Origin: Epsilonproteobacteria bacterium (ex Lamellibrachia satsuma)
Lineage (GTDB): Bacteria; Campylobacterota; Campylobacteria; Campylobacterales; Sulfurovaceae
Length of the DNA stretch: 64,000 bases
Assembly (NCBI GenBank): GCA_003934925.1
Contig: JQIX01000064.1
Location: forward strand, 1-64,000
Direction of reading: 5' to 3'
Shown: positions 25,546 to 33,555 of the stretch, one piece after another
How positions within the stretch are numbered: position 1 is the stretch's first letter
Layout of the letters: each line of letters opens with the position of its first letter
Position numbers and translations under genes: made by a program
Notes under the pieces: generated by a model
What the model was told of the DNA's origin: nothing
Seen by the model: only the letters and a program-made list of their open reading frames with translations
Databases searched by the model: none

Positions 25546-27186
25546 TTACCGTGACATTCCTTTCTTAGAGTTTTTGGTTTTGGCTGTATTTTTAGAGTGT
25601 AGCTGCTTTTGTATCTCACTCTTAATCTTCTGCATCTGCGGATCTGCAAAGTTCACTTTTAGATCGTACTTTTGCGTTACCATGAGTACACGCTTTTTAA
25701 ATTCAAGATTGCCTTGAATATCCAAAGTATTACCATACTTGGCTACTGCCATCTTAAGAGCCTGTAGCATTGCCTCATCACTCTTGGACTCCAAAGAGAG
25801 TTTAAGATGATCTCCCTTGTCCGTTACTGTTGAGTTTTTACCAACTTCATAGACTGCATTACCTTGTTTGGTAATCTTGGATATGAAGCTCTTAAAGATA
25901 GAGTGTGATACTTTTTTCTTAGGGTGCATGAGTACCTTATCATCTGGCTTGATCTCTTGTTTCTGTTTTCGGAGTTCTTTTAAGGCTCCCTCATCTCCCT
26001 GTAAGGCTAACTCTATTAAAAAATCTTTGTATGATGTCTGTTTGGTTCTGGAGTAGATCTCTTTACGCTTCTTTTCAAAGGTCTCTTTGAGGGCTTTAAA
26101 TTTTGCCTTACGCTGTGCATAGACTTTTTTCCGTGCCTCTGCCTTGTGTCGTTTATTGATAAGAGGATCTGCATTGATTTTGTTAATCCGTGTTTCATAT
26201 TTCTCTTTGAGTTGTCCTCTAAGTGTTGTTCTGGCTAATTTTTCAAGTCTTAACTCTTCTGTTTTGGTGGATCTCTTCTGTGTTGATAGTTCCTGGTATC
26301 GTTTCCAATACTCATTTACTGGTTTGCCAAACTTCTTTTTTGGAGTGGTAGTAATCTTAGAGGTCTTGAACTCTCCAAAGCGTTTCTCCAGTTTCCCTTT
26401 GGATAAGTCTCTGTGAACATCGGAGGCTTTTACAAATAGCTTTCTGGTCTTGTCTGCAATGACAATACCGTTACCTCTAGGTTTTAGCTCCAGATTATGA
26501 TCTGCTAGTACCTGGTGTAAATCCTCCAGAGATGATTTAGGATCTTTGAGTACCTCTTTGATGTCGTCTAAGGCTTCCTCTTTGATCCAGGTTAAAAGGC
26601 TATCTACTCCAGAGTGGATCTCTTGGCTTTTGATTTTTTCTGGTATTGGAGAAGTGGCAGCAGCTTTTTTTATGCCTTGTTTTTCAAGGATATAGTTTGG
26701 TATGTGGTTGGTCTCTTTAACATTGCTATATTTCGCTTCAAGCTCTATAGCCTTTTCATTGAGCTTCCTTTTACTTTGTCGTAAAGTATTGATTTTAAGC
26801 GTTTCTGGATGGATGAGTGAGACGGCTATATGAACATGGAATTTATCTGTATTGCCATGAGCAACACTTAATCTATGATGATCTTCCAATCCAAGAGCTT
26901 TCATGTATTCATGCTCCATCTCTTTTAGGATCTCTTTTGACGGTGGTTTTTCTCCAGGATGAAAAGAAAAAACTACATGAAGCGTTTTAGAGCTTTTGGC
27001 TCTTTGATTAAGTGCCTGTGTATTTTCAATATGCTTGATATTACTCTCAATATCTAAAAAAGGGCAATTCGTTACATTGATATAATCATCTGCTATTTTG
27101 GCTCCATCGTGTTTTAGATCTCTGATATAGTCAGCCAAACCAGAGAATGATCCAGAGCCTTTGGATGGTACTTGCTTAATTATCAT
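25546..27186 (-). CDS. traI: MOBP relaxase, TraI (IncP) type
   Basis: 546-aa strand transferase that nicks oriT and pilots the single strand during mobilization. Motif I carries the nucleophile Tyr20 in SFSGLADYIRD. Motif III is seen as HGNTDKFHVHIAVSLIHP (His ligands, about residues 110-122), matching the RP4 TraI family. The rest is a long basic, coiled region (about 200-546) without a helicase or primase motif, as in other MOBP relaxases. ATG is at 27,186 without an obvious strong ribosome site. Its matching accessory proteins TraJ and TraK lie at the other end of the element. Confidence 0.88.
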   Translation of the reverse strand: MIIKQVPSKGSGSFSGLADYIRDLKHDGAKIADDYINVTNCPFLDIESNIKHIENTQALNQRAKSSKTLHVVFSFHPGEKPPSKEILKEMEHEYMKALGLEDHHRLSVAHGNTDKFHVHIAVSLIHPETLKINTLRQSKRKLNEKAIELEAKYSNVKETNHIPNYILEKQGIKKAAATSPIPEKIKSQEIHSGVDSLLTWIKEEALDDIKEVLKDPKSSLEDLHQVLADHNLELKPRGNGIVIADKTRKLFVKASDVHRDLSKGKLEKRFGEFKTSKITTTPKKKFGKPVNEYWKRYQELSTQKRSTKTEELRLEKLARTTLRGQLKEKYETRINKINADPLINKRHKAEARKKVYAQRKAKFKALKETFEKKRKEIYSRTKQTSYKDFLIELALQGDEGALKELRKQKQEIKPDDKVLMHPKKKVSHSIFKSFISKITKQGNAVYEVGKNSTVTDKGDHLKLSLESKSDEAMLQALKMAVAKYGNTLDIQGNLEFKKRVLMVTQKYDLKVNFADPQMQKIKSEIQKQLHSKNTAKTKNSKKGMSR

Positions 27187-27339
27187 TTTTATCCCTCAAT
27201 ATTGGATAGGGACGGAGTATGTTTTGGTGACCAAAACGGTGACTATTTTTACACTTAAAATGACTTTTATTGATTTTTGATAAAAGAAGAAAGCCCAAGA
27301 ATGGGGCATATTTCGCCAATTTGACGCTAAAAGGAGTCC
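27187..27339. other. Right-end spacer of the element with palindrome
   Basis: No gene seen. GTTTTGGT-G-ACCAAAAC (27,221-27,237) is a perfect 8-bp palindrome. ACCAAAACGGTGACT (27,230-27,244) recurs in inverted orientation near the left end (8,436-8,450, 13 of 15 bases). These could be integrase arm sites or the promoter/operator of traI. Confidence 0.4.
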
Positions 27340-27362
27340 TCGTAATAGACACGTATTTTCAT
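27327..27362 (-). pseudogene. ybgC: Displaced 5' end of ybgC
   Basis: ATG at 27,362 opens a frame encoding MKIRVYYED, identical to the first nine residues of YbgC, then diverges (Ser-Phe) to a TAG at 27,327. GAGGACT upstream is a good ribosome site. This is the native start of ybgC, cut off from the gene body by the element. Confidence 0.8.
27340..27350. other. attR core of the integrated element
   Basis: TCGTAATAGAC, identical to 8,366-8,376. To its right lies the native ybgC start and promoter; to its left the element. A 9-bp motif GAGTCCTCG occurs on both sides (27,334 and 27,366). Confidence 0.7.
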
Positions 27363-27386
27363 AAAGAGTCCTCGATTGTTTTTAAG

Positions 27387-27392
27387 ATTATA
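27387..27392 (-). promoter_or_regulatory. Native ybgC promoter, now without its gene
   Basis: TATAAT on the minus strand, 25 bp from the displaced ybgC ATG. After integration it can only make an 11-codon reading frame and whatever runs into the element's right end, antisense to nothing annotated, toward traI's start in the same direction. Confidence 0.5.
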
Positions 27393-27498
27393 CTCTTCTA
27401 ATGCTTGAAAATAATCAGATGAACTTTTTATCATATGGCTATTAAATAAAATATGTATAATATGTATAAATGTCCAATAAAGCATAAAAGGGTCAGGT

Positions 27499-28086
27499 AT
27501 GAGTGATAAGATCAGAGAAATGATGGAAGAGATAGAAGAGATGAAACAAAAGCTGAGAGAGGAGATAGAAGAGCAGGAGAAGCATATCAACTATGAGATC
27601 AAGAATGGTTATGTCATATTTGAAAAAGAGGTTTTAGCCAGACAAAAAGAGAATATGGAAAATCTCTGGGAATGGTTTAGTGAGATACCTCTTTCGCAGT
27701 TGCTTAGTTCTCCTGTTGTTTATGCTATGGCTATTCCGGCGATATTGTTAGACATAATGCTTTTTATTTATCAGAACGTGGTGTCAAGGGTCTTTAAGAT
27801 AGACTTCGTTAAACGAAGTGACTATATCGTATTTGACCGTCAGTATCTTGGATATTTGAATGTGGTCGAAAAATTCAATTGTATGTTTTGTTCCTATTTT
27901 AATGGTTTGATGTATTATGCTTCCGCGATCGCCAGTAGAACAGAGCTTTATTTTTGCCCCATAAAACATGCAAAGAAGATCGCTTATGATCATGAATATT
28001 TTGATGCCTATTTAACCTATGGTTATGGTGATGAATATCAGAAGAAGCTGAAGGAACTTCGAGAAAAACTGAAAAAGAGTGCATGA
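27499..28086 (+). CDS. Conserved membrane-associated Cys-rich protein
   Basis: 195 aa. Residues 1-50 form a charged coiled coil; a hydrophobic segment lies at about 70-98. After it comes a block with CMFC (about 128-131), SYFNG, an invariant-looking SRTE and CPIKHAKK (about 153-160). I recall this CxxC...CPIKH block in a widespread proteobacterial family of unknown function; the cysteines and His could bind metal or haem. TATAAT boxes near 27,460 precede it. In the original chromosome it was divergent from ybgC. Not part of the element. Confidence 0.65.
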   Translation: MSDKIREMMEEIEEMKQKLREEIEEQEKHINYEIKNGYVIFEKEVLARQKENMENLWEWFSEIPLSQLLSSPVVYAMAIPAILLDIMLFIYQNVVSRVFKIDFVKRSDYIVFDRQYLGYLNVVEKFNCMFCSYFNGLMYYASAIASRTELYFCPIKHAKKIAYDHEYFDAYLTYGYGDEYQKKLKELREKLKKSA

Positions 28087-28164
28087 TCATATTTAAAGAA
28101 CTGTTTTAAGTTTTTATTTATATTTTAATCTTATTTTATAAAAAATAATTATAATATATCGGTT

Positions 28165-30057
28165 ATGAATAAACAAAAATTTTATGCTTTTCTGCAAAGA
28201 CAGATTTTATTGCTGATTGCTCTTTCTGTTATACCCGGTTTAGCCTATATAATATTGGGCTGGATGAATGGTGTTGCCATGCGGGCATTGATCTGGTATG
28301 GTTTGGTCATACTGGTGTCATTATGGGGTTGGAAGCTTTATAAAGACTTTCAATTGGAACAGATGGGTACAGAAGAACTGAAAACCTGGTATCAAAAACT
28401 TACATTCTTTTTCTATATCATTTTTGGCTTATGGACCCTTGCTTTTCTTTTATATGCAGGAGAGGTAGAGAGTAAGCTTCACTACATTGCTATTTTTACG
28501 CAGATCGGGGCATCCGTTGTTGCCTCTACATTGCTTGTTTCCGATAAAAAACTTTTTTTCCCGGTTCTGTTGATCTTAATGCTGCCTTTAATAGGGTATT
28601 TTGCTTTGATCGGAGAGTGGTATGGTCATATTCTCTCCCTCTTTTCTATTGTTTTTCTGGGAGTATTGCTTTATTCTTCAGATAACAGTTATAAGTTGAT
28701 CCAAAAGAACTATTATCAGGCACAGCATGATGCTTTGACAGGTTTGTATAATCGCCGATATTCTGTTGATTTTATAGATCAAATGATCAGTAGAGTGCAA
28801 TTTTCAAAAAAATTTGCCTATATACTGCTTATTGATCTTGACCATTTTAAAACGATCAATGATACGCTGGGCCATGATATTGGAGACCAGGTTCTTAAAG
28901 AAGTTGCAAAACGTATTAAAGAATATTGTGAAAATACACATATGATCGCACGTCTTGGCGGAGATGAATTCATCATTGTAAGTGATGAATTCAATGCAAG
29001 TGACGATTGTAAGGAAATTGCATATGCTTTTTCCGAGAAGTTATTGCAGATATTGAAAGAACCATATGTGATCGATACACACCAACTCTATCTTAGTGCA
29101 AGTATCGGTGTAAACAGTATAGGAAATTCGGCAAGTGAAGCTAAACATTTTATAAAAGAAGCTGATATAGCAATGTATGAGGCAAAAGCACAAGGTCGTG
29201 ATGGGATCATACTATTTAATGATGAGTTGGCAAAACGGGTTGAATATCATCTTGAGATAGAACGTAAACTCTATTTTGCTCTGGAACATAATGAAATTGA
29301 ATTGCGTTACCAGCCGCAGTTAAACAGAAAACAAAAGATCATAGGCTGTGAAGTACTTATTCGATGGAACAGTCCGGAGTTTGGATTTGTGTCGCCTGCT
29401 GAATTTATTGTGGTAGCAGAGAAGACAGGACTGATCATTGAATTGGGGACCTATATTATTGAAGAGGCTTTTAAAACATTTCAATCATGGAATGAAAAGG
29501 GCTTGGAACTAGAACAGTTTTCAATCAATATCAGTGTAAGACAATTTTTCCATAGCTCTTTTTCAGATGAAGTTGAGCGTTTGGCAAAAAAATACCTTAA
29601 TGAAAATATGAGAAAAAAAATAATTTTTGAAGTAACAGAGACGATCCTTGTTGAAGATATGAATAGAATTATTTTAGCCATGGATAAACTCAAGCGTTTA
29701 GGTATCTCTTTTTCTATGGATGATTTTGGCACGGGATACTCATCACTAAGTTCTCTTCGTGAAATGCCTATAGATGAGTTAAAGATAGATCGTTCTTTTG
29801 TGAGTCATTTGGGAGAGTATGAATCTGATGAACTGATGATCACTACAATTCTCACTATGGCAAAAATATTTAACCTGAAAACTGTTGCAGAAGGTATAGA
29901 AACCAAAGAGCAATTCAAGTTCTTACTGAAAAATGGATGTGATATTTTTCAGGGATTTTATTTTTCTGTGCCATTAAAAAAAGATGATATGGAAAAGAAA
30001 TTACTTGAAAGCACGGATGTGTCGGACATAGAGACTATTTTACATTTCAATACATGA
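28165..30057 (+). CDS. Membrane GGDEF-EAL protein (c-di-GMP turnover)
   Basis: 630 aa. Six or so membrane segments in residues 10-170, then a GGDEF domain with the intact GGDEF motif at about 267-271 and no RxxD inhibitory site in front of it (sequence there is ENTH). The EAL domain begins near 370, with EVLIRW for the EAL motif, and keeps the metal and catalytic elements (DDFGTGYSSL, ELKIDRSFV, and ETKEQ). Both cyclase and phosphodiesterase activities are therefore possible; which dominates cannot be read from sequence. It stands alone between promoter-like AT-rich gaps. Two GEMM-like riboswitches lie 8.5 kb downstream. Confidence 0.93.
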   Translation: MNKQKFYAFLQRQILLLIALSVIPGLAYIILGWMNGVAMRALIWYGLVILVSLWGWKLYKDFQLEQMGTEELKTWYQKLTFFFYIIFGLWTLAFLLYAGEVESKLHYIAIFTQIGASVVASTLLVSDKKLFFPVLLILMLPLIGYFALIGEWYGHILSLFSIVFLGVLLYSSDNSYKLIQKNYYQAQHDALTGLYNRRYSVDFIDQMISRVQFSKKFAYILLIDLDHFKTINDTLGHDIGDQVLKEVAKRIKEYCENTHMIARLGGDEFIIVSDEFNASDDCKEIAYAFSEKLLQILKEPYVIDTHQLYLSASIGVNSIGNSASEAKHFIKEADIAMYEAKAQGRDGIILFNDELAKRVEYHLEIERKLYFALEHNEIELRYQPQLNRKQKIIGCEVLIRWNSPEFGFVSPAEFIVVAEKTGLIIELGTYIIEEAFKTFQSWNEKGLELEQFSINISVRQFFHSSFSDEVERLAKKYLNENMRKKIIFEVTETILVEDMNRIILAMDKLKRLGISFSMDDFGTGYSSLSSLREMPIDELKIDRSFVSHLGEYESDELMITTILTMAKIFNLKTVAEGIETKEQFKFLLKNGCDIFQGFYFSVPLKKDDMEKKLLESTDVSDIETILHFNT

Positions 30058-30140
30058 ACTTGACTTTATCAATAAGATATGCTAATATGAAACAAACTTG
30101 AGTCTATCACTATAAAGATAGTTTCTTGTCAGGAGTCAAT

Positions 30141-31133
30141 ATGAAATATTATAAAAAAGTAGAAGGAAAAGAGAAGATTACCTGTCTTCTCTGTCGTCAT
30201 TACTGCCAGATGAAAGAAGGACAGGTTGGGATCTGTGGTGTCAATAAAAATGTGAATGGAGAGCTTAAAACACTGGTCTACGGCCATCCGATAGCACTGA
30301 ATGTCGATCCGGTCGAGAAAAAACCTCTCTATCATGTGCTTCCGGGCAGTAAAGCCCTTTCATTCGGTACGGTCGGGTGTAATTTTAAATGCCCGTTCTG
30401 CCAGAACTGGGATATTTCCCAGGAAACACATGTCAATGAAGAGATAGAGGTCAGTCCCCAAAAGATGGTGGATCTTGCACTGGAACATGGCTGCCAGTCA
30501 ATAGCGTATACATATAATGAACCAACGATCTTTTATCCTTATGCCAAAGATATCGGTATGATAGCCAGAGAAAAGGGATTGAAGAATATTTTTGTCAGTA
30601 ACGGATTTGAATCACCTGAGATCATTAAAGATATGCCAAGTTGGCTGGATGCTGCCAATATCGATCTGAAGAGTTGGAATGATGATTACTATAAAAAAGT
30701 ACTCAAAGGAGGACTTGAAGCAGTCAAGGATACACTCAGAATGATGGTGGCAGAAGGTATTTGGGTGGAAGTTACGACCTTGCTGATAGAAGGCGAGAAT
30801 GATAGTGATAAGGACCTGACGGAAATGGCAGAGTTCATTGCCAATGATCTGGGAAAACATGTGCCTTGGCACTTAAGTGCATTTCATCCGGACTACAAGA
30901 TGAAAGACCATCAATACACCGGACTGGAAACCCTTCAGCGTGCAAGTGCCATCGGTAAAAAAGCCGGATTGCATTATGTCTATATGGGAAATGTCCCGGT
31001 ACACGGAGATACATACTGCCCTGATTGCGGAGAATTGCTTATCGATCGTACGGGGTATTCCGTTACGATCAACAAGCTTATAGATGGACATTGTCCGAAA
31101 TGTAACAGAGAAATTGAAGGAGTCTGGTCATGA
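30141..31133 (+). CDS. amrS: AmmeMemoRadiSam system radical SAM enzyme
   Basis: 330 aa from ATG 30,141, which has AGGAG upstream; a TTG five codons earlier is less likely. The radical SAM cluster motif is CNFKCPFCQNW (about residues 77-87), and N-terminal CxxC pairs (CLLCRHYC) and a C-terminal zinc-like CPDCGELL...CPKC ribbon are present, as in the AmrS family related to pyruvate formate-lyase activating enzymes. The substrate is unknown. It overlaps amrB by 4 bp, and pcm follows. The third family partner, AMMECR1 (AmrA), is not in the window. Confidence 0.9.
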   Translation: MKYYKKVEGKEKITCLLCRHYCQMKEGQVGICGVNKNVNGELKTLVYGHPIALNVDPVEKKPLYHVLPGSKALSFGTVGCNFKCPFCQNWDISQETHVNEEIEVSPQKMVDLALEHGCQSIAYTYNEPTIFYPYAKDIGMIAREKGLKNIFVSNGFESPEIIKDMPSWLDAANIDLKSWNDDYYKKVLKGGLEAVKDTLRMMVAEGIWVEVTTLLIEGENDSDKDLTEMAEFIANDLGKHVPWHLSAFHPDYKMKDHQYTGLETLQRASAIGKKAGLHYVYMGNVPVHGDTYCPDCGELLIDRTGYSVTINKLIDGHCPKCNREIEGVWS

Positions 31134-31930
31134 GTACAAGAGAAACAGCAGTAGCAGGACAATTTTATCCGGCAAATGCACAAGAAATAGAAGCGATGTT
31201 CGAACATTATAACAAGATACTGGATGAACATTTAAAAGATGATAGCCTGCTTCAACAGAAACCGAGAGCGATCATTGTACCGCATGCGGGGTATGTATAC
31301 TCTGCATTTACGGCTAATGTTGCATTCAGACTGTTGGAGCAGAGCCATGCCAAACGTATTGTAGTGATCGGCCCGAGTCACAGGGTTTATCTTAAAGGTA
31401 CGAGTATCTCTGATTATGACCAGTATGAAACACCGTTTGGTAATTTGCCGATAGACAGAGAACTGGTTAATGTGCTGAAAGAAAAATTCGGGTTGCATTT
31501 CATACCTGAAGCACACCATGAACACAGTACTGAAGTACAAATGCCCTTTGTGAAAAAGTATGATGGAGAGGCATCCATTGTCGAACTGGTCTATGGAGAT
31601 GAAGATCCTTCAAGATTGGCAAAAGTGATCGGTTATTTACTGAGTGATCCTGAAACTGCCATTGTGATCAGTACGGATCTCAGCCATTATTATGATATTG
31701 AGAAAGCGAAGCGTCTTGACAGTATATGTATGGATGCTGTACAGAATCTCAATACGGAAGCGTTACATGAAGGATGTGAAGCGTGCGGGAAAATAGGAGT
31801 GGAAGCGATGCTGATAGCAGCTAAAGAAAAAGGGTTGAAACCGATCCTACTCGATTATCGTACCAGTGCAGATGCAAGCGGTGACGAATCTCAAGTCGTA
31901 GGATATATGAGTGCAGCTTTTGTAGGATGA
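31130..31930 (+). CDS. amrB: MEMO1-family protein AmrB
   Basis: 266-aa member of the Memo/AmrB family, structurally like class III extradiol dioxygenases. Family stretches: VPHAGYVYSAFTA (about 48-60), GPSHRVYL, STEVQMPF and STDLSHYYD, which supply the metal-site His residues. Function in bacteria is unknown; the constant link to a radical SAM partner suggests they act on a shared substrate. Starts within the amrS stop (ATGA). pcm follows after 4 bp. Confidence 0.92.
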   Translation: MSTRETAVAGQFYPANAQEIEAMFEHYNKILDEHLKDDSLLQQKPRAIIVPHAGYVYSAFTANVAFRLLEQSHAKRIVVIGPSHRVYLKGTSISDYDQYETPFGNLPIDRELVNVLKEKFGLHFIPEAHHEHSTEVQMPFVKKYDGEASIVELVYGDEDPSRLAKVIGYLLSDPETAIVISTDLSHYYDIEKAKRLDSICMDAVQNLNTEALHEGCEACGKIGVEAMLIAAKEKGLKPILLDYRTSADASGDESQVVGYMSAAFVG

Positions 31931-31934
31931 TAAA

Positions 31935-32549
31935 ATGAAAAATAAACAAGAACTCATTAATGCTATGATCGCATCAGGGATGTTGCGAACACCGGCGATC
32001 ATCGATGCATTTCAAACAATAGATAGAAAATATTTTATTCCTGATTCATTTTCGGAATATACATATATTGATGGACCTCTGCCTATAGGAAATGATCAAA
32101 CCATCTCTCAGCCTTCAACAGTATCATTCATGCTTGAACTTTTGCAGCCCGAAAAAGGAGACAAGATCCTGGATATAGGCTCAGGTTCGGGATGGACGAC
32201 TTCACTGCTGTGTCATATAGCAGGGAAGGATGGAAGTGTACTGGGGCTTGAAAGAGTTGAAAGCCTGCTTGAAGTAGGAAGAAAAAACCTTGCGCAGTTT
32301 GAATTCGGAGAACATTGCAAAATTCAGAAAGCGGGGGATTTATTGGGGATTCCGGGTGAAAAATTTGACAGAATACTTGTTTCTGCCAGTGCAAAGGAAA
32401 TACCTGAAATACTTTTTGATCAACTCAAGATCGGCGGTGTGCTGGTGATACCTGTGCGGGATTCGATATTTAGATTTGAGAAGATCTCTGAATCACAGAT
32501 AAAAAGAGAAGAGTTTCCCGGATTCAGATTTGTCCCGTTGATCCACTGA
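31935..32549 (+). CDS. pcm: Protein-L-isoaspartate O-methyltransferase
   Basis: 204-aa AdoMet methyltransferase that starts repair of isoaspartyl damage in proteins. The N-terminal family segment (RKYFIPDSFSEYTYIDGPLPIG) and the QTISQPSTVSFML block are clear, followed by AdoMet motif I DIGSGSGWTT (about 76-85) and the post-I/II strands. Ribosome site is weak; the 4-bp gap to amrB suggests translational coupling. Ends 2 bp from the convergent mltB-like gene. Confidence 0.93.
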   Translation: MKNKQELINAMIASGMLRTPAIIDAFQTIDRKYFIPDSFSEYTYIDGPLPIGNDQTISQPSTVSFMLELLQPEKGDKILDIGSGSGWTTSLLCHIAGKDGSVLGLERVESLLEVGRKNLAQFEFGEHCKIQKAGDLLGIPGEKFDRILVSASAKEIPEILFDQLKIGGVLVIPVRDSIFRFEKISESQIKREEFPGFRFVPLIH

Positions 32550-32550
32550 T

Positions 32551-33552
32551 CTATTTTTTCAGTGACTGTGCGATGAGGTGGATCGCCATACCGTAGGTCG
32601 TTGCATTGTTGTAACGTGTAAGTATGCGGAAATTGCTGGTGCCCAGATAGATGTCATCATGGGTAGCATTGCGTGTTTTTAAAAGGTAGGCGGTAGATTC
32701 CGTAAATCTTTTAGTAGGATAGATGCCGGCTTTTTTTATGGTTTGGATGGAACATTTCTTCTTATGTGTGCATCGCAGTACCCTGAAGCGTTTTCCTTTT
32801 TTTCCTTTGAAGTTGGTAGGCACGGCAGCAGGTCTGTCATTCTTCCACCCATTGTTATGCATAAAACGTGCGATGATACCGATACAGTCTTCCAGGTCCC
32901 ATGGATCTTTTTTCCCGTCATGGTTGAAGTCCATACCATATTTTCTAAAAACAGAAGGTACCTGCTGAACACAGCCCATAGCTCCGGCAAATGAACCTTC
33001 TATCCGGCTGATATCATAACCGTATTCCCGGCCCATTAAAAAAAGATTTTTAAGTTCATTCTTAAAAAATTTCTTCATACGGTTTTGATGAAAAGCAAGA
33101 GTTGTCAGGGCATCGAGTATATTGTAGTCCCCGGTATATTCGCCGTATTTGCTTTCCACCCCAATAAAACCAACAATATAGTCCATATCGACATGATAGG
33201 TTTTAGAGGCACGATAGAGTGTTTTATAGTATTTTTTTTTGAATTTTTTGGCTTTTTTCAGTGTTACAGAATCCAGGACATGGGCTTTATAGCGTTCCCA
33301 CGGTCCGTTAGTCGTACCCACTTTGTATCGTCCTGTATATCTTGCCAGTGTATCCCTGTCAAGTTTTGCACCTTTAAGTACCGAAACCATATAAGAACGC
33401 TTGAAATGGTATTTGTGCACCATCATACTGATAAAATCTTGTACCTCTTTTTTTGCCAGAAAATCATAGGAAACCGGAGGTCTGTCATCATTGCAAAAAA
33501 GTATCATCGGTACGAATGTCATAAGCAGCATCAGCTTCAAAAATTTTATCAT
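32551..33552 (-). CDS. mltB: Lytic murein transglycosylase B
   Basis: 333-aa periplasmic enzyme that cleaves the glycan strand with 1,6-anhydro product. An N-terminal signal (1-20, ending near ILFCN; Cys in this position could be lipidated but the lipobox is poor) precedes the catalytic domain. The catalytic Glu is in GVESKYGEYTG (about residue 130), and the MltB-type GAMGCVQQVPS block follows at about 187-197 and DFNHDGKKDPWD at about 205. Transcribed after the citE-like gene with a 3-bp gap. Confidence 0.9.
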   Translation of the reverse strand: MIKFLKLMLLMTFVPMILFCNDDRPPVSYDFLAKKEVQDFISMMVHKYHFKRSYMVSVLKGAKLDRDTLARYTGRYKVGTTNGPWERYKAHVLDSVTLKKAKKFKKKYYKTLYRASKTYHVDMDYIVGFIGVESKYGEYTGDYNILDALTTLAFHQNRMKKFFKNELKNLFLMGREYGYDISRIEGSFAGAMGCVQQVPSVFRKYGMDFNHDGKKDPWDLEDCIGIIARFMHNNGWKNDRPAAVPTNFKGKKGKRFRVLRCTHKKKCSIQTIKKAGIYPTKRFTESTAYLLKTRNATHDDIYLGTSNFRILTRYNNATTYGMAIHLIAQSLKK

Positions 33553-33555
33553 GAT

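Larger units (their letters stand above)
8366..27350. mobile_element. Integrative mobilizable element of about 19 kb
   Basis: Bounded by 11-bp core repeats, with a tyrosine integrase at the left end beside attL. Contents: int, HTH protein, IncP-like TraI/J/K/L/M and TrbJ/K/L homologues, a putative replication initiator with iteron-like repeats, a type III restriction-modification system and several cargo genes. By eye it is more AT-rich than the flanks. There are no phage structural genes. No TrbB, TrbE or TraG homologue is visible, so it can encode a relaxosome but not a full mating apparatus. Classed as an integrative mobilizable element by inference. Confidence 0.8.

Noticed and set aside
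8366-27350. Element considered as a prophage
   Set aside because: No capsid, portal, terminase, tail or lysis gene is visible, while a relaxase and Tra/Trb proteins are.
27327-27590. 87-codon minus-strand frame reading into MKIRVYYED
   Set aside because: The upstream part runs through the promoter region of the 27,499 gene; the real signal is the short displaced ybgC start at 27,362.
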